From: Chlamydiota bacterium
GTDB taxonomy: Bacteria; Chlamydiota; Chlamydiia; Chlamydiales; Parachlamydiaceae
DNA length: 64,000 nucleotides
Assembly (NCBI GenBank): GCA_013287905.1
Contig: JABDCW010000001.1
Coordinates: 29,102-93,101, forward strand
Direction of reading: 5' to 3'
Of the stretch, positions 35,760 through 44,827 are shown one piece after another. The notes beneath the pieces are model-generated. The model had not been told where the DNA came from. It made no database searches and saw only the letters and a program-made list of their open reading frames with translations. Each line of letters begins with the position of its first letter. Position 1 is the first letter of the stretch. Both the position numbers and the translations under genes were made by a program.

Positions 35760-37652
35760 TTATTGATCTCCTTCGCCCTTTTCACGCGTCTGTTCAAGTT
35801 TTTCTTGGGCTGCTGCATTATCTTGTTTTGCAGCGAGTTCGAATAGTCTTTCTGCCTCTTTCAGATCTTTAGCAACCCCTTCTCCCCTTTGATACATAAT
35901 CCCAAGAGCACCTTGGGCATCTGCATTTCCTTGATCTGCAGCGAGTTTGAATAATTTAGCGGTCGTTGGAAGATTTTTATCAACTCCTTCGCCATTGTAA
36001 TACATAAGTCCAAGACTATATTGTGCATTTGCATTTCCTTGTTCTGCAGCAAGTTGAAATAGTCTTTCTGCTTCTTTGGGATTTTTCTTAACCCCTTCAC
36101 CCATGTAATACATACCTGCAAGGATATGTTGCGCACCTGCATTTCCTTGTTCTGCAGCTTTTCCTAATAATTCAGCAGCCTTTGAAAGGTCTTTAGCAAC
36201 CACTTCGCCCTCGGAATACATATATCCAAGACTATATTGGGCATCTGCATCTCCTTTTTCTGCAGCTTGTTCGAATAATTTAGCAGCCCTTGGAAGATCT
36301 TTATCAATCCCTTCGCCATCGTAATACATATCTGCAAGCGTATATTGGGCATCTGAATTTCCTTGTTCTGCAGCGAGTTGGAATAATCTTGCTGCCTCTT
36401 TTGGATTTTTTTCTACACCACTTCCACTTTGATGCATTAAACCGAGGTAATACTGCCCCTGATCATATCCTTGATCTGCGGCTAACGAATACAAGTGATA
36501 AGCTTCCTTTAGATCTGCTTTAACTCCTTCTCCACTTTCATAAAGGCACCCAAGGTTTACTTGTGCTTTTGCATTTCCTTGGTTTGCAGCCAATGTATAC
36601 CAGTCAACAGCCGCCTTCAGATCCTGTTCTACTTCCTCATTTCCTTCCTTATAGACCACCCCAAGCTTATTTTGAGCAGAAGAATTTTTTTGTTCTGCAG
36701 CTTTGCGAAATAACACAAGAGCTTCTTTGATATCTTTTGCTACCCCATTTCCTTTTTCATAAGCAAGCCCAAGGCAATATTGAGCTTCAGCATTTCCTTT
36801 GTCTGCAGCAAGTTTAAATAGTTTTGCAGCTTCCTTGAGATCTTTATCCACGCCATTTCCATCCCGATAAGAACATGCAAGCTCGTACTGTGCCTGGTCG
36901 TTTCCTTTATCTGCTTCTGTTAGTCCGACAGCTTCTTTTAGATCTTTTTCGGCATCTTGCTCGGCATGTAATGTGGAGGTTGTTGATGTGGGGCCAGCTT
37001 CTGGAACTTTTTCTGGAGTTTTTTCAGTGCTATCTTTTGATGTATCATCAGGCTGCTTGGATGGTATTGCCGGCGTGCTGGCCTGTGCCTGGTCGTTTCC
37101 TTTATCTGCTTCTGTTAGTCCGGCAGCTTCCTTTAGATCTTTTTCGACACTTTGTTCAGCATGTGATGCGGATGATGCTGTTGATGATGTGGTGTCGGCT
37201 TCTGGAGCTTTTTCTCGAGTTTTTTCAATGCTACCTTCTGGCGTATTAACAGGCTGCTTGGGCGGTATTGCCTTCGTGCCAGTAATATTTTGTTTAAGGA
37301 GGTTAAAGTTAACAGGGGATAAAAGATCTCTGAAAGGACGGGAGCTTTTATCTTGACGCCCCAAGCTTAATAGTTTTTTGAACGCATCTGTATTTTTTAT
37401 ACGGGCAACCATATCATTATCGCTGCCAGAAAGGAGGACAATTTGGTTTCTTAAGCTGTTTTTATTCACATAGTAAGTCTGATTTGAGTCATTTGTTTGA
37501 ACACTCAGCTTGATGGCCTTTCCAAACAGACACATCATTGCACCAACAAAACTATTTTTGTAAACCTTAACAGACCCATCGTTTGGTGACGTAAAAGTTA
37601 AATTCAGACGACCATTAGAGGGCTGCCCCGGTAAAAGAGGTGACATAGACAT
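35760..37652 (-). CDS. Sel1-repeat protein with conserved N-terminal domain (intact)
   Basis: This 630-residue paralogue of the genes at 187 and 2290 is uninterrupted. Its first 80 residues match the shared domain (SNGRLNLTF, VYKNSFVGAMMCLFGKAIKLSVQ, YYVNKNSL). Residues 130-235 are a low-complexity linker with two copies of a segment containing LKEAVGLTEADKGNDQAQ. About 11 Sel1 repeats follow (AAKLFKLAADKGNAEAQYCLG and variants), ending in a charged tail. GGAGGTTTT precedes the ATG. It acts presumably as a protein-interaction scaffold; a host target is inferred from family and context only. dapL lies 103 bp upstream on the same strand, but a promoter candidate separates them. Confidence 0.85.
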   Translation of the reverse strand: MSMSPLLPGQPSNGRLNLTFTSPNDGSVKVYKNSFVGAMMCLFGKAIKLSVQTNDSNQTYYVNKNSLRNQIVLLSGSDNDMVARIKNTDAFKKLLSLGRQDKSSRPFRDLLSPVNFNLLKQNITGTKAIPPKQPVNTPEGSIEKTREKAPEADTTSSTASSASHAEQSVEKDLKEAAGLTEADKGNDQAQASTPAIPSKQPDDTSKDSTEKTPEKVPEAGPTSTTSTLHAEQDAEKDLKEAVGLTEADKGNDQAQYELACSYRDGNGVDKDLKEAAKLFKLAADKGNAEAQYCLGLAYEKGNGVAKDIKEALVLFRKAAEQKNSSAQNKLGVVYKEGNEEVEQDLKAAVDWYTLAANQGNAKAQVNLGCLYESGEGVKADLKEAYHLYSLAADQGYDQGQYYLGLMHQSGSGVEKNPKEAARLFQLAAEQGNSDAQYTLADMYYDGEGIDKDLPRAAKLFEQAAEKGDADAQYSLGYMYSEGEVVAKDLSKAAELLGKAAEQGNAGAQHILAGMYYMGEGVKKNPKEAERLFQLAAEQGNANAQYSLGLMYYNGEGVDKNLPTTAKLFKLAADQGNADAQGALGIMYQRGEGVAKDLKEAERLFELAAKQDNAAAQEKLEQTREKGEGDQ

Positions 37653-37698
37653 AAAACCTCCAATTTATAAAAAAATTCTATTATCCATCTTTTATAGT

Positions 37699-37704
37699 AT
37701 TATA
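37699..37704 (-). promoter_or_regulatory. -10 element candidate of the third Sel1 gene
   Basis: On the minus strand, TATAAT (37704 to 37699) lies 46 bp before the ATG, in AT-rich DNA (AGTATAATACTATAAAAG). A second TATAAA-like box overlaps downstream. No clear -35 is seen. Confidence 0.4.
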
Positions 37705-37755
37705 CTAATAATATTAATTTACGGAAACGAAGATAAATTGCTATAGAATATGCAT

Positions 37756-38931
37756 TTATAATCTATTTAGCCTTTCGACTGCCTGTAAGATCGTCTCCCG
37801 GTGGCCAAAGGCGCTAAACCGCAAATACCCCTCGCCGGACCGGCCAAATCCGCTGCCGGGAGTTGTCACGAGATGGAGCCTTTCTAAAAGATCCTGAAAA
37901 GCTTCCCAGGAATTTTTTCCCGGAAATTTTACCCAGAGATAGGGAGCATGCTCTCCGCCATACACTTCAAACCCTTGGGTAACCAGAGCATTTTTGATAA
38001 GGGCGCAATTTTCCAGGTAAAACTGTATCGTCTTTTTGATCATTTCCATCCCTTCTGAAGAAAGCACAGAAAGGCCGCCTGCTTGCGAGATATAGGAGGC
38101 TCCGTTGAAAATGGTCGAGATCAGCCGTTTCCAGTCTGCCTTAACCGAATGGCCGTTGCGATATTTCAGCTTGTCTGGAACCACAGTCCATCCAAGACGC
38201 ACTCCGGAAAAACCGGCCAGTTTAGAAAACGAGCCGACTTCAATGGCAACTTCTTCCGCGCCTTCAATCTCATAGATAGAGCGGGGAAGGTTTTTGTCCT
38301 GAATATATCCTGCATAGGCGGCATCAAAAATGACAATGGCGCCCGTTTCTTGAGCGAATTGTACAATGGATGAAAGCTGACTTTTAGAAGAAGTGACCCC
38401 TGTTGGATTGTTAGGGGAGCACCAATAGATGAGATCGACATTTTTTACTTTTGTCCAGTCGGGCCAAAATTGATTTTCAGAGGTACAGGAAAGGGAGGTG
38501 ATGTTCTGTACGCCGAGCAACAGGCTTCCATCCAGATAGACCGGATAGGCAGGATCGGGAACGGCGATCGAGACATTGGGCCCAAACAGCATTTGAAGTC
38601 GGCCAAGATCGCATTTTGCCCCATCGGAGATCGAAATATCATCGGAAGAGATCTTTTCGCGGTACATTTGCGTGGAAATATGTTTTCGCAAGAGTTCTTG
38701 TCCAACTTCAAGGCCATAACCGTGATATCCGGCTACTGTTTTAAGGTTATTTGCCGCATTTGAAAGGGTATCCGCTATGCATGAAGGGATCGGTTCAGAA
38801 GTGTCTCCAATCCCTAAACTGATCAGTTGCGCTTCGGGGTGCGTTTGCAGGAACTGTTTCTTCCGTTGATTGATTTCGGGAAATAGATAATTCGCAGGCA
38901 GTTTTGTGAAATTTATATTGCGCATCGTCAT
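37756..38931 (-). CDS. dapL: LL-diaminopimelate aminotransferase
   Basis: DapL converts tetrahydrodipicolinate directly to LL-diaminopimelate for lysine and peptidoglycan precursor synthesis; chlamydiae and plants use this route. This fold-type I PLP enzyme shows SLGIGDTSEP near residue 40, VPDPAYPVY (125-132), CSPNNPTG (171-178), DAAYAGY (203-209) and the PLP lysine in SFSKLAGFSGVRLGW (K237). Length 391 is typical. Its ATG overlaps the stop of the acyl-CoA dehydrogenase gene (ATGA), so the two are translated from one message, an unusual pairing for a lysine-pathway gene. Confidence 0.94.
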   Translation of the reverse strand: MTMRNINFTKLPANYLFPEINQRKKQFLQTHPEAQLISLGIGDTSEPIPSCIADTLSNAANNLKTVAGYHGYGLEVGQELLRKHISTQMYREKISSDDISISDGAKCDLGRLQMLFGPNVSIAVPDPAYPVYLDGSLLLGVQNITSLSCTSENQFWPDWTKVKNVDLIYWCSPNNPTGVTSSKSQLSSIVQFAQETGAIVIFDAAYAGYIQDKNLPRSIYEIEGAEEVAIEVGSFSKLAGFSGVRLGWTVVPDKLKYRNGHSVKADWKRLISTIFNGASYISQAGGLSVLSSEGMEMIKKTIQFYLENCALIKNALVTQGFEVYGGEHAPYLWVKFPGKNSWEAFQDLLERLHLVTTPGSGFGRSGEGYLRFSAFGHRETILQAVERLNRL

Positions 38932-40850
38932 GTGTCGTCACCCATCCAGACAATATCTTTTTCTAACCAGCGGTACGATTTTTCAATCGTTTTTTTTGCG
39001 ATCTCATTGACCTGTTTGTCATCATTGTCATTTAAGGCATTAAAGTTGTTTTGAATGCGCCTGGTAGCTATTGTGCAAAAAAAGCCGGCTAACTCTACTG
39101 GAGTTTTGCCTTCTGATTTTTCGAGGGATTTGGCATAAGAACAGGCGGCTGCCATCGCAAAAAGGTCGGTGGCAATATCCATTAAACGCCCAAGAAGCAT
39201 TTGTTTGCGCTCCAGCCGGTGCCGGTACCGGATCATTAGAGAGAAGAGTTTCCTTGCCAGTTTGTGTGCTTGTTTTTTTATGAAACGAAAGTGACAGGCC
39301 AGCTCTCCCATTTCGCTGTAAGATTCTGCTTTAAACGAACCAAAAATTTGCTTTGGGTACCATACACTGTAGAATTTGATCAGGCCGGCCAATCCTTTGG
39401 TTTTTTGAAAAATGGAAGTTTTAGCATTTAATAGTATTCCGGAACGTTTTAGGTGCGAGTCAATGGCTTCTCTGGTTAAAAAGAGCCTCATGATCTCCGA
39501 TGATCCTTCGAGGATCGTGTTGATCCGGCAGTCCCGCATGATCCTTTCGACGGGAAAGGGGGTTTCCCCTCTAGCTTTTAATGATCTTCCCTTTTCGTAG
39601 CCGCGGCCTCCTCTTAATTGCATAGTCAGATCGGCAATCTTCCATATCGACTCACTGCAGAAGAGTTTTGCCATTGCGGCTTCGATCCGAATATCGACTT
39701 TTTTTTCATCGGCCCAGGCGCAAGTCAGCCAAGTGACAGCTTCCATGGCAAGGGTTGTGGCTGCAATATAAGCAATTTTTTCCCTTCCGCTTTCATGAAG
39801 GCCGATAGGCATACCCCATTGAATGCGCGAGGCTCCCCATCTCCTTGCGATAGATAAGCTCTGTTTAGCTGCTCCCGTGCAGGCGGCCGGTAACGTCAAT
39901 CTTCCGACATTGATGGTTGCGAGCGCAAGCCGTAAGCCCTTTCCTTCCTCCCATAATAGGTTTTCGGCCGGAATTTTTACATTGGTAAAATTGATCAGGC
40001 CATTATAGATCCCTCCGAGCCCCATAAATTCACAGCGATGCACTACTTCAATTCCGGGAGTGTTCATCTCGACGATAAATGCGGAAATTTGCTTGCTTTC
40101 CTTTCCCTTAATCATTTTGGGTGCCGTTTGGGCCATCACAACGATAATATCTGCAACTGTGCCATTCGTGCACCAAAGCTTTCTTCCGTTCAGTATATAA
40201 AACGTCCCATCTTCCGATAATGTTGCTGTCGATGACATCTGTGCAGGATCGGAACCAATCTCCGGCTCTGTTAAGGCAAAGGCGGAAATAGCACCCTTCC
40301 GAAAGCGGGGAAGAAATTTTTTTTTCTGCTCTTCGGTCCCAAACATTTTGAGGGGTTGGGGAACTCCGATCGATTGATGGGCTGAGATTAAGACAGCGGT
40401 AGCGCCGCAATAAGAAGCCACCTTCATCACGAGTCTGCAGTAGTTTGTTTGCGATAGTCCAAGTCCGTTGTATTCTTTGGGGATTTTTAATGCAAAAATT
40501 CCCATTTGTTTCATTTTTTCTATCACATGGGACGGAATAGATCGGGTGGCATCGACTTCTTCGGGATCGAGGTTCTCTTTTAAATAGCCGATTAATTCAT
40601 TACTAATTTTATCGCCAATCTTTTTATCTTCTTCGCTTTGAGAGGGAAAAGGGATTAAGTGCTGGGAGTCGAAATGCCCGTTAAAAAGCTGTTTTCCAAA
40701 AGAGGGAAGCTGATAATTGTCTCTGGCAAGTTCAGTCATTTCAAGCGCTTGTCTCTTCGATTCATTGCCAGCGCCTGCAGCGGCAGCCAGATCGAGCTGA
40801 TCTTCTCCATTTTCCTGATCTGTTTGATGATTTGTATGATTGATTGTCAT
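38928..40850 (-). CDS. Acyl-CoA dehydrogenase, very-long-chain type
   Basis: The ATG at 40850 (MTINHTNHQ) follows AGAGGATC and is preferred over the upstream TTG. The 640-residue protein has the acyl-CoA dehydrogenase core: LKIPKEYNGLGLS, AFALTEPEIGSDP (FAD/substrate motif), WCTNG, the helical domain with QLRGGRGYEKG, and TILEGSSEIMRLF, in which Glu is at the position of the catalytic base. The extra C-terminal helical domain (about 460-640) is as in mitochondrial VLCAD/ACAD9. It would oxidise long-chain acyl-CoA at the membrane, passing electrons to an electron-transfer flavoprotein. Beta-oxidation is absent from Chlamydia proper but can occur in environmental relatives. Confidence 0.9.
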   Translation of the reverse strand: MTINHTNHQTDQENGEDQLDLAAAAGAGNESKRQALEMTELARDNYQLPSFGKQLFNGHFDSQHLIPFPSQSEEDKKIGDKISNELIGYLKENLDPEEVDATRSIPSHVIEKMKQMGIFALKIPKEYNGLGLSQTNYCRLVMKVASYCGATAVLISAHQSIGVPQPLKMFGTEEQKKKFLPRFRKGAISAFALTEPEIGSDPAQMSSTATLSEDGTFYILNGRKLWCTNGTVADIIVVMAQTAPKMIKGKESKQISAFIVEMNTPGIEVVHRCEFMGLGGIYNGLINFTNVKIPAENLLWEEGKGLRLALATINVGRLTLPAACTGAAKQSLSIARRWGASRIQWGMPIGLHESGREKIAYIAATTLAMEAVTWLTCAWADEKKVDIRIEAAMAKLFCSESIWKIADLTMQLRGGRGYEKGRSLKARGETPFPVERIMRDCRINTILEGSSEIMRLFLTREAIDSHLKRSGILLNAKTSIFQKTKGLAGLIKFYSVWYPKQIFGSFKAESYSEMGELACHFRFIKKQAHKLARKLFSLMIRYRHRLERKQMLLGRLMDIATDLFAMAAACSYAKSLEKSEGKTPVELAGFFCTIATRRIQNNFNALNDNDDKQVNEIAKKTIEKSYRWLEKDIVWMGDDT

Positions 40851-40985
40851 AAACAATTGATCCTCTTATGGTTTTAGAAAAAAATTGCCTTATCACCGAC
40901 TCTTTCATTTAACAATGAGGGACTTTGTTTGTAAAGAAGAATTGCTTTGGCAAGACATTGTTGGGTGTATGCAGAATAGGCAAAA

Positions 40986-41021
40986 TATACCGAATCCCAA
41001 TTTTTGAACCCCTTCGGTATA
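40986..41021. repeat. TATACCGAA-type palindrome, copy 4 (shortest)
   Basis: TATACCGAATCCCAATTTTTGAACCCCTTCGGTATA is a 36-bp miniature with the same ends and the TTGAACC core as copies 1 and 3. It looks like an internal-deletion form. It lies in the 531-bp gap upstream of the USP-like genes. Confidence 0.6.
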
Positions 41022-41100
41022 TGAATCTAAACATTAGATTATTTCTAATATTGTCCGTGAAAATTCTTCGCAATAAGCTATTCCTTTTTTATTATTTTTT

Positions 41101-41264
41101 TCCTTTTTGTTCCTCTGCGCCTCTGCGCCTCCGCGCCTCTGCGTTGGCCTCTTGCCCTTGCCCGAATATTTATTGAATCGTGCATGGACATGCATCCAAT
41201 CACCTATAAATCTGATAAGCAATTCAACGCGGAGGCGCGGAGGCGCAGAGGCGCAGAGAAAACA
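41101..41264. repeat. Inverted repeat with CTCTGCGCC tandem arms
   Basis: The left arm (41101-41144) has four CCTCTGCG/CCTCCGCG units and the right arm (41226-41264) has the complementary GCGGAGGCGCAGAGG units. The outer T-rich and A-rich flanks also pair (TTTTTGTTCCTCTG with CAGAGAAAACAAAAA). The 81-bp centre has no structure I can name. The rest of this gap up to 41381 is AT-rich and holds a TATAAT at 41341-41346 that may serve the USP genes. Confidence 0.8.
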
Positions 41265-41381
41265 AAAAAAGCATCCTCGCGATCAATTACGTGAATATTT
41301 GATTTTTTTTTATGATAATGTTAGAATTAAGGAATAATAATATAATGGTTTTAATTTTATTTAACAAAGGTGAAGGTTGTT

Positions 41382-43370
41382 ATGTCTGATGTTCATTTTT
41401 TTACCCCGGTAGTGAATTTTTTTACCCCAATAAAGAATACCGAAGCTGGAGTTAATGAAAAATACAAAAATCTTCGGTTTTGTGAAAAATTATTTGATTT
41501 TGGTCAGCGAAGTGTACGAGTGACGAAAATTGAAAATGGGGAGGCTAATTTTGCCGATAATAGTCCCGCGGAAAAATCCCTTGCCAGGTTCACAGGTTAT
41601 GCCATTAAAGCCGCCTTAATCGCAACAGTTCTCTTACCTACCGTGGCAATAATTGGAAAGTATATTTATAGAAAAGCAAATCATTATACCGCAAAATCGC
41701 CAGGTTTTGAGAAGAAAGTCACAGATGCAGCAGCGAAGGCGCTTGGTTTAGTAAGAAAGGATTCACACATTCAACTCCCAACCGGAGCTGCGCCTAAGGA
41801 TCCAATGCCGCCGGTTTCATCAGAACCTTCCGGGACTACGGGAGAAGAACCTCCATTATTCACAACTGTAACGACAGGTCCAACTGCCCCTGTAACAACA
41901 GAAGAACCGGGGAGTACGTCCTCTTCAGCTTTGAGCGACGTCAATCTTAAACACAAAGAATTTAGGGACGCAAGCGTCTATATTGCAGGCTATATGGGAG
42001 CAATAGAAGAAGCAATAAAAGGCATTCCTAAACCTTCAAAGGAAAGCCCCATTGATATCGATTTCCTAATCGCGATCAACCAGGCGCTTGTGGAAATTTC
42101 TACAATCCGCGAAGTGCTTGATGGGGAAATCGCTGCCTTCAAGGAAAGTGAGGAGAAAATAAATAGCAAGCTCAGCGTGGAAGAAGCTGAGCTTGCCAGG
42201 AAGGAATTATCCACGATCAAAGTAGATAAGTCTTTACTTGCAAAACAAGAAGAACTCAAGAAACAGTTGGAAGAAGTAGTGAAAGAGAATAATGAAGCGA
42301 TAGCCGGCCACGCTAATGTTCTGTTATCTAATCCTAAAAAACCTCACAGGTTTGTGAGCGGGTTTTTCAGCGCTTTAAAGAAGGAAATCGGGCTTAAGGA
42401 CACTCAAATTCCTTCTTCTGAACTCTTAAGTACCGAAATTGCAAAAACGGGAATTGCGAATCAGGGGAATAGCTGCTGGCTAAATTCATGTATGCAGTCC
42501 ATGCTATCTTCCAGGGTTATTGTGGCTGCGTTGGATGAGTTGGTGCCAGGTGATATTTCCAAATTACCTCTTGAAGAACCATCAATAGAGATCCCTGTCA
42601 TGAAATCCTTTAAAGAGATACGTAAGGCAATGGCAGCCTCTCCTACCCCGGAAATACTAGGAAGAATTGCTGCGCAATTACGAATCAATTTATTTAAATC
42701 GCTTGGTAGTCCAGAAAAAGATCGTAGGGAATATAGGCCCGGTCAGGAACGCCATATGCACGATCCCGGAACTTTATACTTAATGCTTTTAAAGAATTTA
42801 GGGTTGATGCCTATTGTTACACAAATATCGACACCGTTAGATGAGACAGGGGCCTCAATGGGCGACCCTAAGCTTGACCCCAATCCTATTCTATTACCGC
42901 TTCCTTCTCTTGAAGTTGCCGGACAGGAAGGTTCAAGTAAACCGACAGTTCAAACACTCTTGACTAGTGAAACTAGTGAAGATGAAAGCACAAAATCAGA
43001 TCCTTGGAAACGGGGTGGAAAAATTGTTCACACCAGAAAGACAAGATATGAGATCAAAGGTACGCCCCCTCCAGTCCTTGTCGTACAGATGAAAGCAGGT
43101 TATGACAAAGAAGATGATCGTGCAGTTGACTCTTATAAGCTCCAAAAAGATGATCTCGAAATCGATATTAAAAAAATGTTACCTGATGCTGGCGATATTT
43201 CTACAAAATATAGGCTAGTTAGTTTTGCACAAAATCAAAGTCAGGGTCATTGGGTTGCTTTTGGCATGGAGAAAGACAAGTGGCGTTATTTTAGCGATTC
43301 CTATGTGAAAGAAAATCCTACCATTATTGATCAAGTGGCAGATTATTGTATCTATGAACGCATCGAGTAG
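41382..43370 (+). CDS. Ubiquitin-specific protease-like protein, paralogue 1
   Basis: The ATG at 41382 (MSDVHFFTP, 662 residues) is preferred over a GTG at 41370. The N-terminus (FFTPI, LRFCEKLFDFGQRSV) is shared by three tandem genes. A hydrophobic segment follows (about 82-104, AALIATVLLPTVAIIGKYIY), then a Thr/Pro-rich linker and a helical part. The C-terminal half matches the USP (peptidase C19) fold: Cys box TGIANQGNSCWLNS with C365 (family pattern GNTCYxNSxLQxL) and His box QGHWVAFGMEKDKWRYFSDS with H623 and a following Asp. USPs remove ubiquitin from proteins. Bacteria have no canonical ubiquitin system, so host proteins are the likely substrates. A zinc finger is not apparent. Confidence 0.8.
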   Translation: MSDVHFFTPVVNFFTPIKNTEAGVNEKYKNLRFCEKLFDFGQRSVRVTKIENGEANFADNSPAEKSLARFTGYAIKAALIATVLLPTVAIIGKYIYRKANHYTAKSPGFEKKVTDAAAKALGLVRKDSHIQLPTGAAPKDPMPPVSSEPSGTTGEEPPLFTTVTTGPTAPVTTEEPGSTSSSALSDVNLKHKEFRDASVYIAGYMGAIEEAIKGIPKPSKESPIDIDFLIAINQALVEISTIREVLDGEIAAFKESEEKINSKLSVEEAELARKELSTIKVDKSLLAKQEELKKQLEEVVKENNEAIAGHANVLLSNPKKPHRFVSGFFSALKKEIGLKDTQIPSSELLSTEIAKTGIANQGNSCWLNSCMQSMLSSRVIVAALDELVPGDISKLPLEEPSIEIPVMKSFKEIRKAMAASPTPEILGRIAAQLRINLFKSLGSPEKDRREYRPGQERHMHDPGTLYLMLLKNLGLMPIVTQISTPLDETGASMGDPKLDPNPILLPLPSLEVAGQEGSSKPTVQTLLTSETSEDESTKSDPWKRGGKIVHTRKTRYEIKGTPPPVLVVQMKAGYDKEDDRAVDSYKLQKDDLEIDIKKMLPDAGDISTKYRLVSFAQNQSQGHWVAFGMEKDKWRYFSDSYVKENPTIIDQVADYCIYERIE

Positions 43371-43395
43371 GAGTGTTTTTTATTAGTGAAGTCAT

Positions 43396-44814
43396 ATGAC
43401 AGCAATTAACTTCTTTACTCCTATTTCAAACCCCTATGAAATTCAGAAAGAGAGATGTCACCGCCTTCGCTTTTGCGAACAATTGTTTAATTTTGGGCAA
43501 CGGAGCGTCCATATTACGAAGGTTAGCAGTGATCAGGTGGAGATCACAGATGACAACCAACATAAAGGGGATAAGAGGGCTTTAACTTATCTCGGGTTTG
43601 CCATCAAAGCCGCCCTGATCGCCACGCTTGTTTTACCGGCAATGGCCGTTTTTGGGAAATGCATTTATAGAAAAGCAAATCATTTTTGCATGAAACCATC
43701 TGATTCTGAACCCAAAATAGCGAATGCAGCAGGACAGGCACTGGATTCCCTTAAAGGTAGTTCTCAGGCACAATCTCCTTCATCGCCTGCGGTAAAAAAA
43801 TATGACCAAATCAAGAAGATGTTAGCCAAAATGACCGGCAGGTTTATCGATGCTTTTTTCCGCCCCTTTAGGCGGGGAACGGGAATTGATGAATCTCAAT
43901 TTCCTTTACTCTCTGCCCTTCAAACACAAGAAATTGAAAAAACGGGGATTGCCAATCAAGGAAATAGCTGCTGGTTAAACTCAATGATCCAGTCAATGCT
44001 TTCCTCCAGAGTGATTGTATCGGCGCTTGACGAAATGATAAAAAATAACTTTTCTAATCTGAAAGTGGAAAATCCTTTGGAAATTCCGGTCATCAAGTCA
44101 TTTTCTATCCTGCGGCAGGCAATGAGAATTCCCAATATTTCCCCTCGACAGCTGGGGAGAATTGCTGCACAGATGCGTAATTCTTTATTTAAGGGGATTT
44201 TTTCGGAGTATCAGCCGAAACAAAAAAAGCGTATGCACGATCCGGGAGTGCTTTATTTAATGCTCTTAAAAAATTTAGGGCTGTTCTTTCCGGTAACGCA
44301 AACGACAAGAGGTGTCGATGAGAGCGGAATTGAGCTTCACAGAAAACAAGAGACTCAGCCGAATTTATTGTTCCTAGACGTTGATGGAACGAAACAATCT
44401 ATTCAAAGCCGTATGGTGTCTGAAGTTACCGAGACAAGCGACACTTGGAAAAGCGAAACGGGGAATATTATTCCCTTAAGAAAGACAACATTGACGATAA
44501 GCGGGAAGCCGCCTCCTGTACTAGTCGTTCAGCTGAAATCAAATTATGACGCGAAAACAGACCGGGCATGTGACTCTTATCAAATGCAACAGGAAGATTT
44601 AGAAATTGACATTAAGGAGATGCTGCCTGATGCTGACGGCGTTTCTACAAAATATAGATTGATCAGCTTTGCACAGAACCAAGATCAGGTACATTGGGTA
44701 GCTTTTGGCATGGAGAAAAACAAATGGCGGTTATTTAATGATTCTTATGTGAGCGATACCCATTCTGTTATTGGTCAGCAGGCGCATTATTGTATTTATG
44801 AACGGATAGATTAA
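43396..44814 (+). CDS. Ubiquitin-specific protease-like protein, paralogue 2 (short linker)
   Basis: The 472-residue paralogue has the same N-terminus (INFFTPISN, LRFCEQLFNFGQRSVHITK) and hydrophobic segment (ALIATLVLPAMAVFGKCIY), but almost no linker. The Cys box GIANQGNSCWLNS has C192, and the His box is VHWVAFGMEKNKWRLFNDS with H433 and the Asn-Asp pair. MHDPGVLYLMLLKNLGL and KPPPVLVVQLK are conserved between all three paralogues and probably belong to the ubiquitin-binding fingers/palm. It starts 26 bp after paralogue 1, so the three genes are likely one operon. Deubiquitination of host targets is inferred. Confidence 0.8.
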   Translation: MTAINFFTPISNPYEIQKERCHRLRFCEQLFNFGQRSVHITKVSSDQVEITDDNQHKGDKRALTYLGFAIKAALIATLVLPAMAVFGKCIYRKANHFCMKPSDSEPKIANAAGQALDSLKGSSQAQSPSSPAVKKYDQIKKMLAKMTGRFIDAFFRPFRRGTGIDESQFPLLSALQTQEIEKTGIANQGNSCWLNSMIQSMLSSRVIVSALDEMIKNNFSNLKVENPLEIPVIKSFSILRQAMRIPNISPRQLGRIAAQMRNSLFKGIFSEYQPKQKKRMHDPGVLYLMLLKNLGLFFPVTQTTRGVDESGIELHRKQETQPNLLFLDVDGTKQSIQSRMVSEVTETSDTWKSETGNIIPLRKTTLTISGKPPPVLVVQLKSNYDAKTDRACDSYQMQQEDLEIDIKEMLPDADGVSTKYRLISFAQNQDQVHWVAFGMEKNKWRLFNDSYVSDTHSVIGQQAHYCIYERID

Positions 44815-44827
44815 CTGCGAGGAGTCA

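Noticed and set aside
36875..37356. Plus-strand frames opposite the third Sel1 gene
   Set aside because: Antisense shadows of the low-complexity linker; no start signals, and composition unlike other proteins here.
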